Positions 50,629 to 63,891 of a stretch of 64,000 nt of DNA are shown piece by piece. The notes beneath the pieces are model-generated. The model was not told the DNA's origin. It saw nothing but the letters and a program-made list of their open reading frames with translations, and made no database searches. The translations under genes and the position numbers were made by a program. Source of the DNA: Pseudoteredinibacter isoporae (GTDB lineage Bacteria; Pseudomonadota; Gammaproteobacteria; Pseudomonadales; Cellvibrionaceae). Location: NCBI RefSeq assembly GCF_011602085.1, contig NZ_JAAONY010000001.1, forward strand, positions 744,001-808,000. The letters run 5' to 3'. Numbering within the stretch: position 1 is the stretch's first letter; every line of letters starts with the position of its first letter.

Positions 50629-52914
50629 ATGCGCACTGTCTTTGGCTTGCTGCCGCTACTCTGTAGTGTGAGTGTATTTGCAAATTCAAATATTGATACT
50701 GTCTGTGACCATGCCGAATTGAGTGTTAAGAGGAGTGATTGTCTGGCTTTGGTGGATTTTTACCACTCCTTTAACGTTCGAAATATCGATCGTCAGAATA
50801 CTTGGGGGCAACCAAAGGTAAATTTATGGAAGGGAATTGTTACTTCCAATGACAGAGTAGTCGAAATCAAATTAGACAAGCAACATGTATCGAGTGATTC
50901 ATTTGAAGGTGATGTTTGGTTAGAAGGCAAGTTCAAGGACAGCTTTAAGCAGTTAACCGCATTAGAAAAACTGGATGTTTCCGGTGCAACTCACGAAGCT
51001 CCAATCCCTGATTTCTGGGAGGCATTTCCGCACCTTGAATGGCTAACCTTGACTGCTGGTAAGGTGGAGACAATTAACACATTTCCACCGTCTCTGAAAG
51101 AGTTAAAAAGCATTAAGGTTTTGCAGTTGGGAAATCTAAAAATTCGGGACAAGCTTCCGAGTAATTGGAATGATTTCTCGACTCTGGAAGTGTTGAGACT
51201 AAATAATAATTTGTTTTATGGAGAGGTAGATAACTCAATTGTAGATCTCAAGAAGCTTACAAAGCTAAATCTGTCATTTAACCCCTATTTATGGGGAGAG
51301 TTTCCATTTGAGATTTTAAAGAACAATGTTGTGCCTGATGTCCACCTTGTGGAATCCAGTTTCTGGGGAAAGATCCCTGACTATGTTCTTAATACCACAG
51401 TTCCTTTGGGAAAAAGCACATTGGTTGTTTTAGATCACAATCACTTTTCCAATGCTTTAAACAACCCAATCCACTTGTTTCTTGAGAATAATGGCTATTA
51501 TTTTGTTGATATGTCTGATCAGACGTTGGCAGCTAATCAGGAAAATCATCCTGCATCAATAACGTTGAAACACAATAATAAGGGAAATGCGGTTCTTGCA
51601 CCGAAAATAAAAGGCCAGCAATCTCGCATATTTATCGTTCCAGATGAGGGTTATAAAGTTACATCTGTTTCCGGATGTTCAGGTCAGTTGGAGAAAAATA
51701 TTTTTTCGATATCTGATGGCCAAACAAAATGCAATGTTGACATAGTATTTTCTCCGTGCGACGGAAAGTCCTGTGTGGTGGATTTTGGTAGAACGAATTC
51801 TGTTCCTAATGTAAAAGTAGAGTCTCCATTTCAAGGCAAGAAGTTGTCTGGTGTTGTTCAGCTTCGAGGGTGGTTTCTATTGACTGATTGGGATCAGGTT
51901 TTTAATAACAATTTCCCCCATGGAGAAAAAACAAGGTTTTCCATAAGAATTGATGATCGTGAGCGTATTTACTTTCAGGGTTTGGATGCAAGAAGTGATG
52001 TGACTGAGGCAATGAATTACACACTTTCTGAAGGTGAGCGAGAGCTGGGCTGGAGTGTTCCGATTTACACAGGAGATTTGGAAAATGGCCAGCACAACTT
52101 AAAGTTGTTTAACAGTATAGGTGTGCAACTGGCCGACATCGATTTCACCGTTTTTAATCCAAAAATAGCAGGAAAGGTTCAATACATCAGTGGTGTTGAA
52201 AAATCTGCTATCGTTCCAAATTTTCCAATTCCGGGGCATTCTTCAGAAATAGCTTTTAATGTTGCAGAGCAGAGTTTTACCGTTGTGAATCAGTTTGATT
52301 CCTCAGGTAAGTCTGTTCGAAGTGAAGAACGGCATTTCAGTGATGAGAGCGAACGATACTCAGATTCGAAGCTGAGACAGAAGTCATCGAAGTATGGAGA
52401 CAGGTCTGCTGCTCAAATAGAAAATCCATCTTCTGCCCGTATATACTCCGGTGTGCAAAATATGCGGGGGTGGTTCATAGCTCAAAGGGATCAAAGCCCT
52501 GCGCTTGGAGAATTTGGTTTGCAGGACAAAAAATTCTCCATTGATTCAGGGAGCGAAGAGTCTAATGTCAGTCGAAACCTGACATTTCATAAACGTAAAG
52601 ACGTAAATGCAACTTTCTCTGTGTCGGGAGACTTTGGTTGGAGCTTTCTCTGGTATTCCGGTAGCTTGAAAAATGGTTGGTATAAGGCCGATCTTAGTGC
52701 GCTTGAGAATGTTATCTATCAGACAAGATTTGTGCTTCAGGAGGTTGAGTTTTTGTCTTTTACGCCTGTTAATGAATTTGGTGATCAAATCTATGTTCAT
52801 TCGTACGGTGATGAAGTTGTAGTAGATGACTTTCCTGAGGTCGGCAGCGATGTAACTCTTCGCTTTGATCCGGCCGGACAGAATTTTGTGATAGTCGATC
52901 AACACATCCATTAA
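50629..52914 (+). CDS. Secreted leucine-rich-repeat protein with two C-terminal repeat modules
   Basis: A 761-residue exported protein. It has a signal peptide (VFGLLPLLCSVSVFA) and a Cys-flanked cap (ICDHAELSVKRSDCLALVDFYHSF, with VCD at the mature start). Several plant-type LRR units follow (LTALEKLDVSG, LKSIKVLQLGNLKIRDKLPSNWNDF, LSTLEVLRLNNNLFYGE-like, LKKLTKLNLSFNPYLWGEFP). Residues 300-390 form a beta domain with two Cys pairs. Two modules about 200 residues apart then each contain an RGWF motif (Arg413 and Arg613) and close with a similar strand (SFTVVNQF; NFVIVDQH). The gene is much more AT-rich than its neighbours. Extracellular binding or adhesion is plausible; function unknown. Confidence 0.82.
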   Translation: MRTVFGLLPLLCSVSVFANSNIDTVCDHAELSVKRSDCLALVDFYHSFNVRNIDRQNTWGQPKVNLWKGIVTSNDRVVEIKLDKQHVSSDSFEGDVWLEGKFKDSFKQLTALEKLDVSGATHEAPIPDFWEAFPHLEWLTLTAGKVETINTFPPSLKELKSIKVLQLGNLKIRDKLPSNWNDFSTLEVLRLNNNLFYGEVDNSIVDLKKLTKLNLSFNPYLWGEFPFEILKNNVVPDVHLVESSFWGKIPDYVLNTTVPLGKSTLVVLDHNHFSNALNNPIHLFLENNGYYFVDMSDQTLAANQENHPASITLKHNNKGNAVLAPKIKGQQSRIFIVPDEGYKVTSVSGCSGQLEKNIFSISDGQTKCNVDIVFSPCDGKSCVVDFGRTNSVPNVKVESPFQGKKLSGVVQLRGWFLLTDWDQVFNNNFPHGEKTRFSIRIDDRERIYFQGLDARSDVTEAMNYTLSEGERELGWSVPIYTGDLENGQHNLKLFNSIGVQLADIDFTVFNPKIAGKVQYISGVEKSAIVPNFPIPGHSSEIAFNVAEQSFTVVNQFDSSGKSVRSEERHFSDESERYSDSKLRQKSSKYGDRSAAQIENPSSARIYSGVQNMRGWFIAQRDQSPALGEFGLQDKKFSIDSGSEESNVSRNLTFHKRKDVNATFSVSGDFGWSFLWYSGSLKNGWYKADLSALENVIYQTRFVLQEVEFLSFTPVNEFGDQIYVHSYGDEVVVDDFPEVGSDVTLRFDPAGQNFVIVDQHIH

Positions 52915-52936
52915 AACTTATGTGTTTGATAGAAAT

Positions 52937-52964
52937 AAAAAATCCCGCCGTAGCGGGATTTTTT
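52937..52964. terminator. Bidirectional intrinsic terminator
   Basis: Stem AATCCCGC/GCGGGATT with loop CGTA, flanked by six A and six T, between the converging LRR gene and ilvD. Confidence 0.93.
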
Positions 52965-52989
52965 ATTTGGATAAACGCTAACGAAGAGC

Positions 52990-54825
52990 TTAATCCAGCT
53001 GAGACAAATCTCGGACCGCGCCTTTATCCGCACTGGTGGCCAGCTTTGCGTAGGCTTTCAGGGCAGCGCTGACTTTGCGTGGTCGGGCTTCTACGGGCTT
53101 CCAGCCTTTGGCGTCTTGCTCGCGTCGGCGCTCGGCCAGCTCTTCATCGCTCAGTAGCACATCGATAGAGCGATTGGGGATGTCGATTTTGATTCGATCA
53201 CCGTTGCGGACTAAACCAATGGCGCCACCGGCGGCGGCTTCTGGTGAAACGTGGCCGATACTTAAACCAGAGGTTCCGCCGGAAAATCGGCCATCGGTTA
53301 ACAGGGCGCAGTCTTTGCCCAGGCCTTTAGATTTAATGTAAGAAGTCGGGTACAGCATTTCCTGCATGCCCGGACCGCCGCGTGGACCTTCGTATCTTAC
53401 GATCACCACATCGCCCGCTTTAACTTTGTCATCGAGAATGTCGGCTACGGCCTGATCCTGTGATTCCGTCACGTAGGCATTGCCTTCGAATACCAGAATA
53501 GATTCGTCAACGCCGGCGGTTTTTACCACGCAACCGTCTTCGGCAATGTTACCGGTCAGAACGGCTAAACCACCTTCCAGGCTAAAGGCATGTTCCAGGG
53601 ATCGAATGCAACCATTGGCGCGATCGGCGTCCAGAGTTGGCCAGCGAGTGCTTTGGCTAAAGGCCTGTTGGGTAGGAATGCCGGCAGGGCCAGCTTTATA
53701 AAACTCCATTACCTTACTGCTGGGGTTGCGCATGATGTCCCATTTGTCCAACGCTTCTTTCATGCTGCTGCTGTGGACAGTGGGTAGCTCGCTGTGCAAT
53801 ACACCTGCGCGATCGAGTTCACCTAAAATTGCCATTATGCCGCCAGCGCGGTGCACATCTTCAATATGATATTCCGGTGTATTGGGAGCGACTTTGCATA
53901 ATTGTGGAACGGTTTTGGAAAGGCGATTAATGTCTTCCATGGTGAAGTTCACTTCGGCTTCCTGGGCAATGGCCAGCAAATGCAAAATGGTATTGGTTGA
54001 ACCGCCCATGGCGATATCCAAGGTGATGCAATTTTCAAACGCTTTGAAACTGCCAATGCTGCGTGGCAATGCGCTGTTGTCGTCACCTTCATAATAACGT
54101 TTTGCCAGATTCACAATTTGACGCCCTGCTTCCAAAAAGAGGTGCTCGCGGTCGGCGTGGGTTGCAACCACAGTGCCGTTACCTGGCAGACTTAAGCCCA
54201 GCGCTTCGGTCAGACAATTCATGGAGTTGGCGGTAAACATGCCTGAACAGGAGCCACAGGTTGGACAGGCACTGCGTTCGATTTCAGCGACGTGTTCATC
54301 ACTGACGGTTTCGTCAGCAGCGATAACCATGGCATCGACCAAATCCAGTTTGTGTTCGCTGAGTTTGGTCTTGCCGGCTTCCATTGGGCCGCCGGAAACA
54401 AAAATAACCGGGATGTTCAGGCGCATGGCAGCCATTAACATGCCGGGAGTGATTTTGTCGCAGTTGGAAATACATACCAGGGCGTCGGCGCAGTGCGCGT
54501 TGACCATGTACTCGACACTGTCGGCAATAATGTCACGGCTGGGCAAGCTGTAGAGCATGCCGTCGTGACCCATAGCAATACCATCGTCAACGGCGATGGT
54601 ATTAAATTCTTTTGCAACGCCGCCGGCCTTTTCGATTTCGCGGGCCACCAGTTGTCCCATATCTTTCAGGTGCACATGACCGGGAACAAACTGTGTGAAG
54701 GAGTTGGCGATGGCAATAATCGGTTTGTGAAAGTCTTCATCTTTCATGCCGGTGGCGCGCCACAGGGCGCGGGCGCCAGCCATATTACGGCCAGCGGTGG
54801 AAGTTTTGGAACGGTACTCAGGCAT
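52990..54825 (-). CDS. ilvD: Dihydroxy-acid dehydratase
   Basis: Iron-sulfur dehydratase of 611 residues for isoleucine, valine and pantothenate synthesis. Signatures include [31 protein letters not shown] (Fe-S cysteines), [16 protein letters not shown], and [20 protein letters not shown]. Start [26 protein letters not shown] is the normal E. coli-type N-terminus. Monocistronic between the LRR terminator and crc. Confidence 0.97.
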   Translation of the reverse strand: MPEYRSKTSTAGRNMAGARALWRATGMKDEDFHKPIIAIANSFTQFVPGHVHLKDMGQLVAREIEKAGGVAKEFNTIAVDDGIAMGHDGMLYSLPSRDIIADSVEYMVNAHCADALVCISNCDKITPGMLMAAMRLNIPVIFVSGGPMEAGKTKLSEHKLDLVDAMVIAADETVSDEHVAEIERSACPTCGSCSGMFTANSMNCLTEALGLSLPGNGTVVATHADREHLFLEAGRQIVNLAKRYYEGDDNSALPRSIGSFKAFENCITLDIAMGGSTNTILHLLAIAQEAEVNFTMEDINRLSKTVPQLCKVAPNTPEYHIEDVHRAGGIMAILGELDRAGVLHSELPTVHSSSMKEALDKWDIMRNPSSKVMEFYKAGPAGIPTQQAFSQSTRWPTLDADRANGCIRSLEHAFSLEGGLAVLTGNIAEDGCVVKTAGVDESILVFEGNAYVTESQDQAVADILDDKVKAGDVVIVRYEGPRGGPGMQEMLYPTSYIKSKGLGKDCALLTDGRFSGGTSGLSIGHVSPEAAAGGAIGLVRNGDRIKIDIPNRSIDVLLSDEELAERRREQDAKGWKPVEARPRKVSAALKAYAKLATSADKGAVRDLSQLD

Positions 54826-55011
54826 AACATCCTCGATTGCGCTATTGCTTGGTTTGCGGGTGGGCTCAGGGCCCCGCTGCCGGCCTTTATTTGGGTTTCT
54901 GGCCCTTTCTTTGGTGTGGCTATTGGCTGGCAGTGTTCGCCGTCTGGCGTAGGATTGGGATTGTAACAGATGCAGCTCCGGGGCTATAAGTCCCGGAGAA
55001 AGGATCGGACT

Positions 55012-55785
55012 TTAGAGTTCGATGTCGTAGTCCATAATGACGGGCAGGTGGCTTGAGAACTGCTTGTTCTTATTGATGGCTCCGTACTCGATACGGTGTT
55101 TGAGATCATCGGAAATGATCTGCAGGTCCGTGCGCCAACCGTCACCTTCACCAACGGTCCCGGATGGCCACCAGCTGTATTCGTCGCCATCACTGTTTAC
55201 GCGGCGGAAAGCATCGACATAGTCCAGTTCGTCCACTAACTGGCGCATCCACTGTTGTTCGTGGGGACGAAAGCCGTCCTCGTCCTCATGGTTTTGCCAA
55301 TTTTGTACGTCGCTGCGGTCTCGGGCCATGGCCCAGTTGCCACAGAAAATGAAGTCGCGACGTTTGTTGGAAATCTTATGCAGATGGGCTTGAAGATCAT
55401 CAAAAAAGCCCACTTTCTCTTCGAGCTGTTGCTCATTACCGGGCTCGGCATTCGGGGCCAGGAAAGAACCCACGCTTAGCCTTTCGAAATCAAGCTGAAG
55501 ATAGCGCCCCTGCATATCCAGGCCGCTGGCGAAACCAAAGCCATAAATCAGCGCCTTGGGCATGTGACGCGTGTAGATTGCCACGCCATTGGTGTGAGGA
55601 ATGCCGGAATCGAAAAAATAGGCAAAATAACCTTCTGGGTGGAAGGTGTCGTGGTCCAGCTCGTACTCCTGCGCACGTAGGTCTTGTAGACAGACGATGT
55701 CGGCGTCTTGCTCGGCTAGCCAATCATACAATCCACGCTGAGCTGCCTGGTGGATGCCGTCGACACTTAAACTGATAATGCGCAT
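55012..55785 (-). CDS. crc: Crc-like catabolite repression protein (degenerate ExoIII fold)
   Basis: A 257-residue exonuclease III-fold protein. It aligns along its length with Pseudomonas Crc (MRIISLSVDGIHQAAQRGL; GRYLQLDFERLSVGSFL; EYSWWPSG; LPVIMDYDIEL). Catalytic positions of true ExoIII are changed: LQDLR instead of LQE-x-K, FCGNWAMARDRSD instead of GDFN, and SSHLPV instead of SDHCP. This fits the non-nuclease Crc, which works with Hfq to repress translation of catabolic genes. As in Pseudomonas it is divergent from pyrE. Repression by Hfq-Crc here is inferred. Confidence 0.87.
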   Translation of the reverse strand: MRIISLSVDGIHQAAQRGLYDWLAEQDADIVCLQDLRAQEYELDHDTFHPEGYFAYFFDSGIPHTNGVAIYTRHMPKALIYGFGFASGLDMQGRYLQLDFERLSVGSFLAPNAEPGNEQQLEEKVGFFDDLQAHLHKISNKRRDFIFCGNWAMARDRSDVQNWQNHEDEDGFRPHEQQWMRQLVDELDYVDAFRRVNSDGDEYSWWPSGTVGEGDGWRTDLQIISDDLKHRIEYGAINKNKQFSSHLPVIMDYDIEL

Positions 55786-55956
55786 TAATAGCCCCTTGAT
55801 ACTGGACTGTGTATGATACCGGGCTTTGCAAATATTGGTAGTTTATTTGGTTCCATTGGACGCTATAGCGGCCGATGCGGCCAAAGTTTGAGCGTATCAG
55901 TACCGACCGGCGATCAGCCTTGAAATACAGGTTGACGAAAAAATGTGGAGACAACT

Positions 55957-56598
55957 ATGAAAGACTTTCAGCGTGAATTCATCAAGCTGGCGATAGAACA
56001 TGAAGTATTGTGTTTCGGTGAGTTTACTTTGAAGTCAGGGCGAGTGAGCCCCTATTTTTTTAACGCTGGTCGCTTTAAAACCGGAGCGGCGTTGGCGGCA
56101 TTGGGTCGTTTCTATGCGGCTGCCATTGTTGATGCCGGTCTGGAGTTTGATGTGCTGTTTGGTCCGGCCTACAAGGGCATTCCCTTGGCAGCAACCACCG
56201 CAGTGGCGCTGGCCGATGAGCACAACCGTGACCTGCCCTACTGTTTTAATCGAAAAGAGGCCAAGGCACACGGTGAAGGTGGCACCCTGGTAGGGGCACC
56301 TCTTGAGGGGCGCATTGCTATTGTTGACGATGTGATTACAGCGGGCACAGCGGTGCGTGAGGTGATGGACATTATCGATCAGCACGATGCGAGTCCGGCT
56401 GCTGTGGTGATTGGTCTGAATCGCCAGGAGCGAGGTAAAGGTGAATTGTCAGCGATTGGTGAGGTTGAGCAGCAGTTCAATATACCTGTTATTAGTATTG
56501 TCAGTCTGGAAGATATTGTGGTCTATTTAGAAGAGACTGGCGATATGGCGGAAACAGTCGCTAAAATAGAGGAATACCGGAAACAATATGGGGTGTAA
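55957..56598 (+). CDS. pyrE: Orotate phosphoribosyltransferase
   Basis: Pyrimidine biosynthesis enzyme of 213 residues that joins orotate and PRPP. The start at 55957 has GGAG six bases upstream (an in-frame upstream start adds four residues). The PRPP loop is [21 protein letters not shown], with the [18 protein letters not shown] and [15 protein letters not shown] segments. Divergent from crc. Confidence 0.97.
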   Translation: MKDFQREFIKLAIEHEVLCFGEFTLKSGRVSPYFFNAGRFKTGAALAALGRFYAAAIVDAGLEFDVLFGPAYKGIPLAATTAVALADEHNRDLPYCFNRKEAKAHGEGGTLVGAPLEGRIAIVDDVITAGTAVREVMDIIDQHDASPAAVVIGLNRQERGKGELSAIGEVEQQFNIPVISIVSLEDIVVYLEETGDMAETVAKIEEYRKQYGV

Positions 56599-56651
56599 AG
56601 GCGTTCCCCGATTGCGGTAGTCCACTCTGTCGAACCCAAAGGAAGATATCA

Positions 56652-57266
56652 GTGTTGATAACGACCCTAACTGCAAGATTGTCTCGAGCATCCGCCGCAG
56701 TATTGATGTTGGCGTTGATGGCTCCAGTTGCCAGCGGGGAAACCGTATTCTATCGCTATGTCGATAAGAATGGTGTTCCGGTCATTAGCTCGAAAATTCC
56801 CCCGGAATATGCCCAAAAAGGGTATGAGGTCGTGACGCCCAGTGGTCGAGTGGTGCGTGTGGTTAAGCCGGCACCTTCCGACGCTGAAAAAGCGAATCTT
56901 AAATCCAAAGCAGAGATGGCTAAATGGGACGCAGAATTGCGTCGCCGTTACAGCTCAGTGAAGGAAATCAAGCTGGCCAAGCAGCGCAAACTGGAAAGTA
57001 TTGATGGCAGCATTCAAATTCTGAAAGGCAACATTGGGGGTATCGATACCCGCATCCATCAGAAACGAATGGAAGCCGCCAATCTGGAACGTGCGGGCCG
57101 TGAGGTGGGTGATGATCTCTTGAAGCAGTTGGAAGAGCTAAAGCACAAACGTGAGGTAACGGTTGCGCGCATTGAAAAGCGGGAGAAGGAGCGCCAGGAC
57201 CTGATTGATAAATTTGATCAGGATATTGAGCGTTTCGGTGTTATTACCGGGCGTCGCGACAGTTAG
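56652..57266 (+). CDS. DUF4124 protein with coiled coil, exported
   Basis: A 204-residue protein starting with GTG at 56652 (AGGAAG six bases upstream). It has a signal peptide (SAAVLMLALMAPVASGE) and a short DUF4124-type beta domain (VFYRYVDKNGVPVISSKIPPEYAQKGYEVV) that ends around residue 70. A long charged helix pair or coiled coil follows (IKLAKQRKLESIDG; RAGREVGDDLLKQLEELKHKREVTVARIEKREKERQDLI). It follows pyrE by 53 bp. Periplasmic; function unknown. Confidence 0.8.
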   Translation: MLITTLTARLSRASAAVLMLALMAPVASGETVFYRYVDKNGVPVISSKIPPEYAQKGYEVVTPSGRVVRVVKPAPSDAEKANLKSKAEMAKWDAELRRRYSSVKEIKLAKQRKLESIDGSIQILKGNIGGIDTRIHQKRMEAANLERAGREVGDDLLKQLEELKHKREVTVARIEKREKERQDLIDKFDQDIERFGVITGRRDS

Positions 57267-57284
57267 GAATAATGAGTACAGGGC

Positions 57285-57878
57285 TTAGCGGAAAAAGCCC
57301 TGGGTCAACACCGCCCACTGATCCTGCCAATTCTCGGTAGGTGAACGTTTAAATTCACTTCGTACAAATTGCGCAATGCGCCCTTCGGCGGTGGCCATCA
57401 ATAAATTGGCGGCGGCACCAACAGTAATGCTGGGGCGCAGACCTTCGCGCACTTCGGCTTCTCTCAAAATCTGTTTGATCTGGGTTTCCAAGCGGTCATA
57501 GAGCTGGGCAACGCGAGCGCGCAAACGGTCGGTTTCACCTGCCAGGGCATCGCCGGTCAAAATGCGGGTAATTCCAGGATTGCGTTCGGTGAAGGTCAGC
57601 AGGAGGTACAGAATCTTGTCACACGCCGCCAAGGCGTTGGGTTGTTCGCTGAGGATCAAGTTGATTCGACTGAACAGGGTCTCTTCAATAAATTCGATCA
57701 GGCCTTCGAACATCTTCGATTTGCTGGGGAAGTGTCGATACAGGGCGGCTTCGGAAACACCCACCTCGCGAGCAAGTGCTGCGGTGGTGATTCGGGCGCC
57801 TGGACTGGCTTCTAACATATGGGCCAGGGCTTGAAGAATTTGCTGGCGTCGAGAAGTTTTATTGTTGCTTTTAGTCAT
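57285..57878 (-). CDS. slmA: Nucleoid occlusion factor SlmA
   Basis: TetR-like division inhibitor of 197 residues that binds DNA near the chromosome and antagonises FtsZ. The start at 57878 gives [22 protein letters not shown], matching the E. coli length of 198. The HTH is [34 protein letters not shown], and the family's C-terminal segment [28 protein letters not shown] is present. It sits between argB and pyrE as in related genomes. A 7-3-7 palindrome (GCAAACC-ATG-GGTTTGC, 57892-57908) lies just upstream and may be an autoregulatory site. Confidence 0.94.
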   Translation of the reverse strand: MTKSNNKTSRRQQILQALAHMLEASPGARITTAALAREVGVSEAALYRHFPSKSKMFEGLIEFIEETLFSRINLILSEQPNALAACDKILYLLLTFTERNPGITRILTGDALAGETDRLRARVAQLYDRLETQIKQILREAEVREGLRPSITVGAAANLLMATAEGRIAQFVRSEFKRSPTENWQDQWAVLTQGFFR

Positions 57879-57891
57879 AGATGCAAATAAG

Positions 57892-57908
57892 GCAAACCAT
57901 GGGTTTGC
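57892..57908. promoter_or_regulatory. Palindrome just upstream of slmA
   Basis: GCAAACC-ATG-GGTTTGC, perfect 7-bp arms, 14 bp ahead of the slmA start. It does not match the known SlmA site GTGAGTACTCAC, so either another factor binds it or it acts in the mRNA leader. Confidence 0.35.
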
Positions 57909-58035
57909 TCTAGGTTCCAAGGTCAGTGGAGAAAATACATCAGTTAACGCATGCCAGAGGCGCCTGTCATCCTAACGACAACAGGGGCCGGCTGCAATTG
58001 CCCAGCTGCAATTTTGCTGAGTTGTCTATTTAAAC

Positions 58036-58056
58036 GGCAAGAGGCATTGGCTTGCC
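58036..58056 (-). terminator. Possible terminator after argB
   Basis: GGCAAG (58036-58041) and CTTGCC (58051-58056) form a 6-bp stem, and on the minus strand the stem is followed by GTTTAAAT, a weak T-tract. It lies 100 bp after argB. The rest of the 277-bp gap to slmA shows a GCTGCAATT direct repeat and nothing else clear. Confidence 0.35.
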
Positions 58057-58155
58057 ATGATGTAAATCAGGCGCTAGACCACGGGCCGTTGAAGCAAAAC
58101 CATTCTAAATTCCGATTATGGCGGTTTGATGGCACCTTTGTCGAATATTTATACC

Positions 58156-61568
<3,413 letters not shown>

Positions 61569-61691
61569 AAAAGAGTCGGACTTAATTTTTTAGTTTTCCA
61601 ATCTTAACAATAGCTTAGGGTTAGCCCAAGCCTAAATTCCCTGTCACTCCGATGCCTCGGGCGTAAACGCCGGGTCGAGTGCAATCGATGA

Positions 61692-62900
61692 CTAATCGGC
61701 TTTTTGGAAGCGCTCGGAAATTTCTCGAATCAGATGACGTGCCAGCTCGGCTTTGCTGAGTTTGTCGAGGGCTTTGCTGCCCTTGGCGTCAACGATCAAC
61801 ACCTGATTATCGTCGCTGTTAAAGCCAATACCCTGTTGGGAAACATCATTGGCGATCACCATGTTCAGATTTTTTCTTTCCAGTTTTCCGCGAGCGTAGC
61901 GCTCGACATCCTGTGTTTCTGCGGCAAAACCCACACAGAAGGGGCGCTGCTGGGAGTTGGCAACGTCCGCGAGGATGTCGGGATTCTTCACCATTTCCAA
62001 GGTCATGGTATCGCTATCGGCCTGTTTCTTTATTTTCTGATCGGCCGCCTGCAAAGGGCGGAAATCTGCCACAGCGGCCGTTGCGATAAAAATATCGCAA
62101 TCATTCACTGCCTTTAAGGCTGCTTCGTGCATTTGCTGAGCACTTTCGACGTCGATGCGCTGGCAGTGTGGCGGGCAATTAAGTTGTGTCGGGCCGCTGA
62201 TGAGTGTGCAAATAGCACCGGCTTCAGCGCAAGCCTGCGCCAATGCATAACCCATTTTTCCGGAAGAATGATTGCTGATGTAGCGTACCGGGTCGATGGC
62301 TTCACGGGTTGGTCCGGCCGTGATCACCACACGTTTGCCGGCGAGCATTCCGGTTTGGAATTCGGCAGAGGCTTTTTCTACCAGCTCATCGACTTCGAGC
62401 ATGCGCCCTGGGCCGACATCACCGCAGGCCTGGGCACCGCTGGCGGGGCCCCAGATGGCGATGTCGTGTTTGGCCAGTTTGGCGAGATTGTCTTGTGTGC
62501 TGGCGTTGGCGTACATGGCCTGATTCATGGCAGGCGCCACCGCGAGCTTGCTGCGTCTGGCGAGGCACAATGTTGTTAACAGGTCGTTGCCCTGCCCTTG
62601 GGCCAAGCGGGCAATAAAGTCGGCGCTGGCCGGGGCCACAATAAGGAGGTCTCCCCAGCGAGCCAATTCGATATGTCCCATGCCTGCTTCGGCTTCCGGG
62701 TCCAACAGTTCAGTGTGAACCGGGTTCCCCGAGAGCGCCTGTAAGGTCAGCGGTGTAATAAACTCCATCGCGGCTTTGGTCATGACCACTCGAACTTCTG
62801 CCCCTTGATCCTGCAGGCGGCGAACCAACTCGGCGCTTTTATAGGCGGCAATGCCCCCGGTGATGCCGAGGAGAATCTGTTTGTTTTGCAAGGAGCTCAT
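61692..62900 (-). CDS. coaBC: Bifunctional phosphopantothenoylcysteine synthetase/decarboxylase CoaBC
   Basis: Coenzyme A biosynthesis enzyme of 402 residues. The N-terminal flavin decarboxylase CoaC is visible ([41 protein letters not shown]), and the C-terminal CTP-dependent synthetase CoaB follows ([42 protein letters not shown]). The usual downstream dut gene is absent here; only 123 bp separate coaBC from the algC-type gene. Confidence 0.96.
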   Translation of the reverse strand: MSSLQNKQILLGITGGIAAYKSAELVRRLQDQGAEVRVVMTKAAMEFITPLTLQALSGNPVHTELLDPEAEAGMGHIELARWGDLLIVAPASADFIARLAQGQGNDLLTTLCLARRSKLAVAPAMNQAMYANASTQDNLAKLAKHDIAIWGPASGAQACGDVGPGRMLEVDELVEKASAEFQTGMLAGKRVVITAGPTREAIDPVRYISNHSSGKMGYALAQACAEAGAICTLISGPTQLNCPPHCQRIDVESAQQMHEAALKAVNDCDIFIATAAVADFRPLQAADQKIKKQADSDTMTLEMVKNPDILADVANSQQRPFCVGFAAETQDVERYARGKLERKNLNMVIANDVSQQGIGFNSDDNQVLIVDAKGSKALDKLSKAELARHLIREISERFQKAD

Positions 62901-63049
62901 GGGTACTGCCTTAGGGTCACATGGACAAATTTGGGATCTTTGGCCGAATCGGGCACTAATTTGGAAGCGCTAAGATACCCTGTCTAACAAGCTGGCGGCA
63001 ATGGTTCCATTGCGTTCCTGGCCAGCACAAGCGCAATTGAGAGGAAAAA

Positions 63050-63736
63050 ATGAGCATTAGGGATTGGCCGGTGGCCGAACGCCCAAGGGAAAAGTTACGA
63101 CTGAGGGGGGCTGGAGCACTGTCCGATGCTGAGCTGCTTGCGCTGTTCCTGCGAACCGGCACACGGGGCGCTTCTGCGGTTGATGTGGCAAGGGGCGTGT
63201 TGTTGCATTTCGGCGGTTGGCGGGCACTGTTAGAAAGCCGGGAGGATGAATTTTGTGCCCAACCCGGGCTCGGTCAGGCGAGTTTCAGCCTATTGCAGGC
63301 GGTGCAGGAGATCAGCCGACGTCATTTGCGTGAGGCGCTGGAACGGGATCAGGTATTCAGCAACCCTGAAACGGTGCGCCGGTTCCTGCGAGCGAATCTC
63401 AGGCACCGTCAGCGAGAGGTCTTTGCTGTATTGTTGATGGACAGCCAGTATCGCCTGATTCACTTTGAAGAGCTGTTCCAGGGAACAGTCGACAGCGCTC
63501 AGGTGTTTCCCCGTGAGTTGGTCAAGCTGACTCTGAGTCATAACGCTGCGGCGGTAATTGTGGCTCACAATCACCCATCGGGCATCAATGAGCCCAGCCA
63601 GGCGGATTGCTTGATTACCGGGCGTATTCAAGAAGCTCTGAGCCTGGTGGGGGTGCGCCTGCTGGATCATTTAATTGTGGGGGATGGCGAAGAGGTTTCC
63701 CTGGCGGAGCGGGGCTTCGTTAAAGGGCATTGTTAA
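63050..63736 (+). CDS. radC: RadC-family (JAB/MPN) protein
   Basis: A 228-residue member with an N-terminal helix-hairpin-helix region ([23 protein letters not shown]) and a C-terminal JAMM metal-site domain ([40 protein letters not shown]). Despite the name, a DNA-repair role is not supported in E. coli. Divergent from coaBC, as is common, and upstream of the ribosomal-protein promoter. Confidence 0.95.
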   Translation: MSIRDWPVAERPREKLRLRGAGALSDAELLALFLRTGTRGASAVDVARGVLLHFGGWRALLESREDEFCAQPGLGQASFSLLQAVQEISRRHLREALERDQVFSNPETVRRFLRANLRHRQREVFAVLLMDSQYRLIHFEELFQGTVDSAQVFPRELVKLTLSHNAAAVIVAHNHPSGINEPSQADCLITGRIQEALSLVGVRLLDHLIVGDGEEVSLAERGFVKGHC

Positions 63737-63862
63737 GGTTCTGTGCTTGCTGTTGGCGAGACCCTGAAAAAACTCCTTGGAGTGTCTCTTGTGGTGAATT
63801 GACCGTTTGACCACTAAATCATCGGTACAAGGCACTTTTTGAATAAAAAATGGGCGCAAAAG

Positions 63863-63891
63863 TTGAATGTGGGGGGCTGTTCTGGTATAAA
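63863..63891 (+). promoter_or_regulatory. Strong sigma70 promoter after radC, probably for rpmB-rpmG
   Basis: TTGAAT (63863-63868), 17-bp spacer, TATAAA (63886-63891). About 100 bp of GC-rich leader with small hairpins (GCCGC/GCGGC near 63895; GGTC/GACC near 63940) follows to the window end. In many gammaproteobacteria rpmB-rpmG lie just downstream of radC, so this is probably their promoter; the genes themselves are outside the window. Confidence 0.55.
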
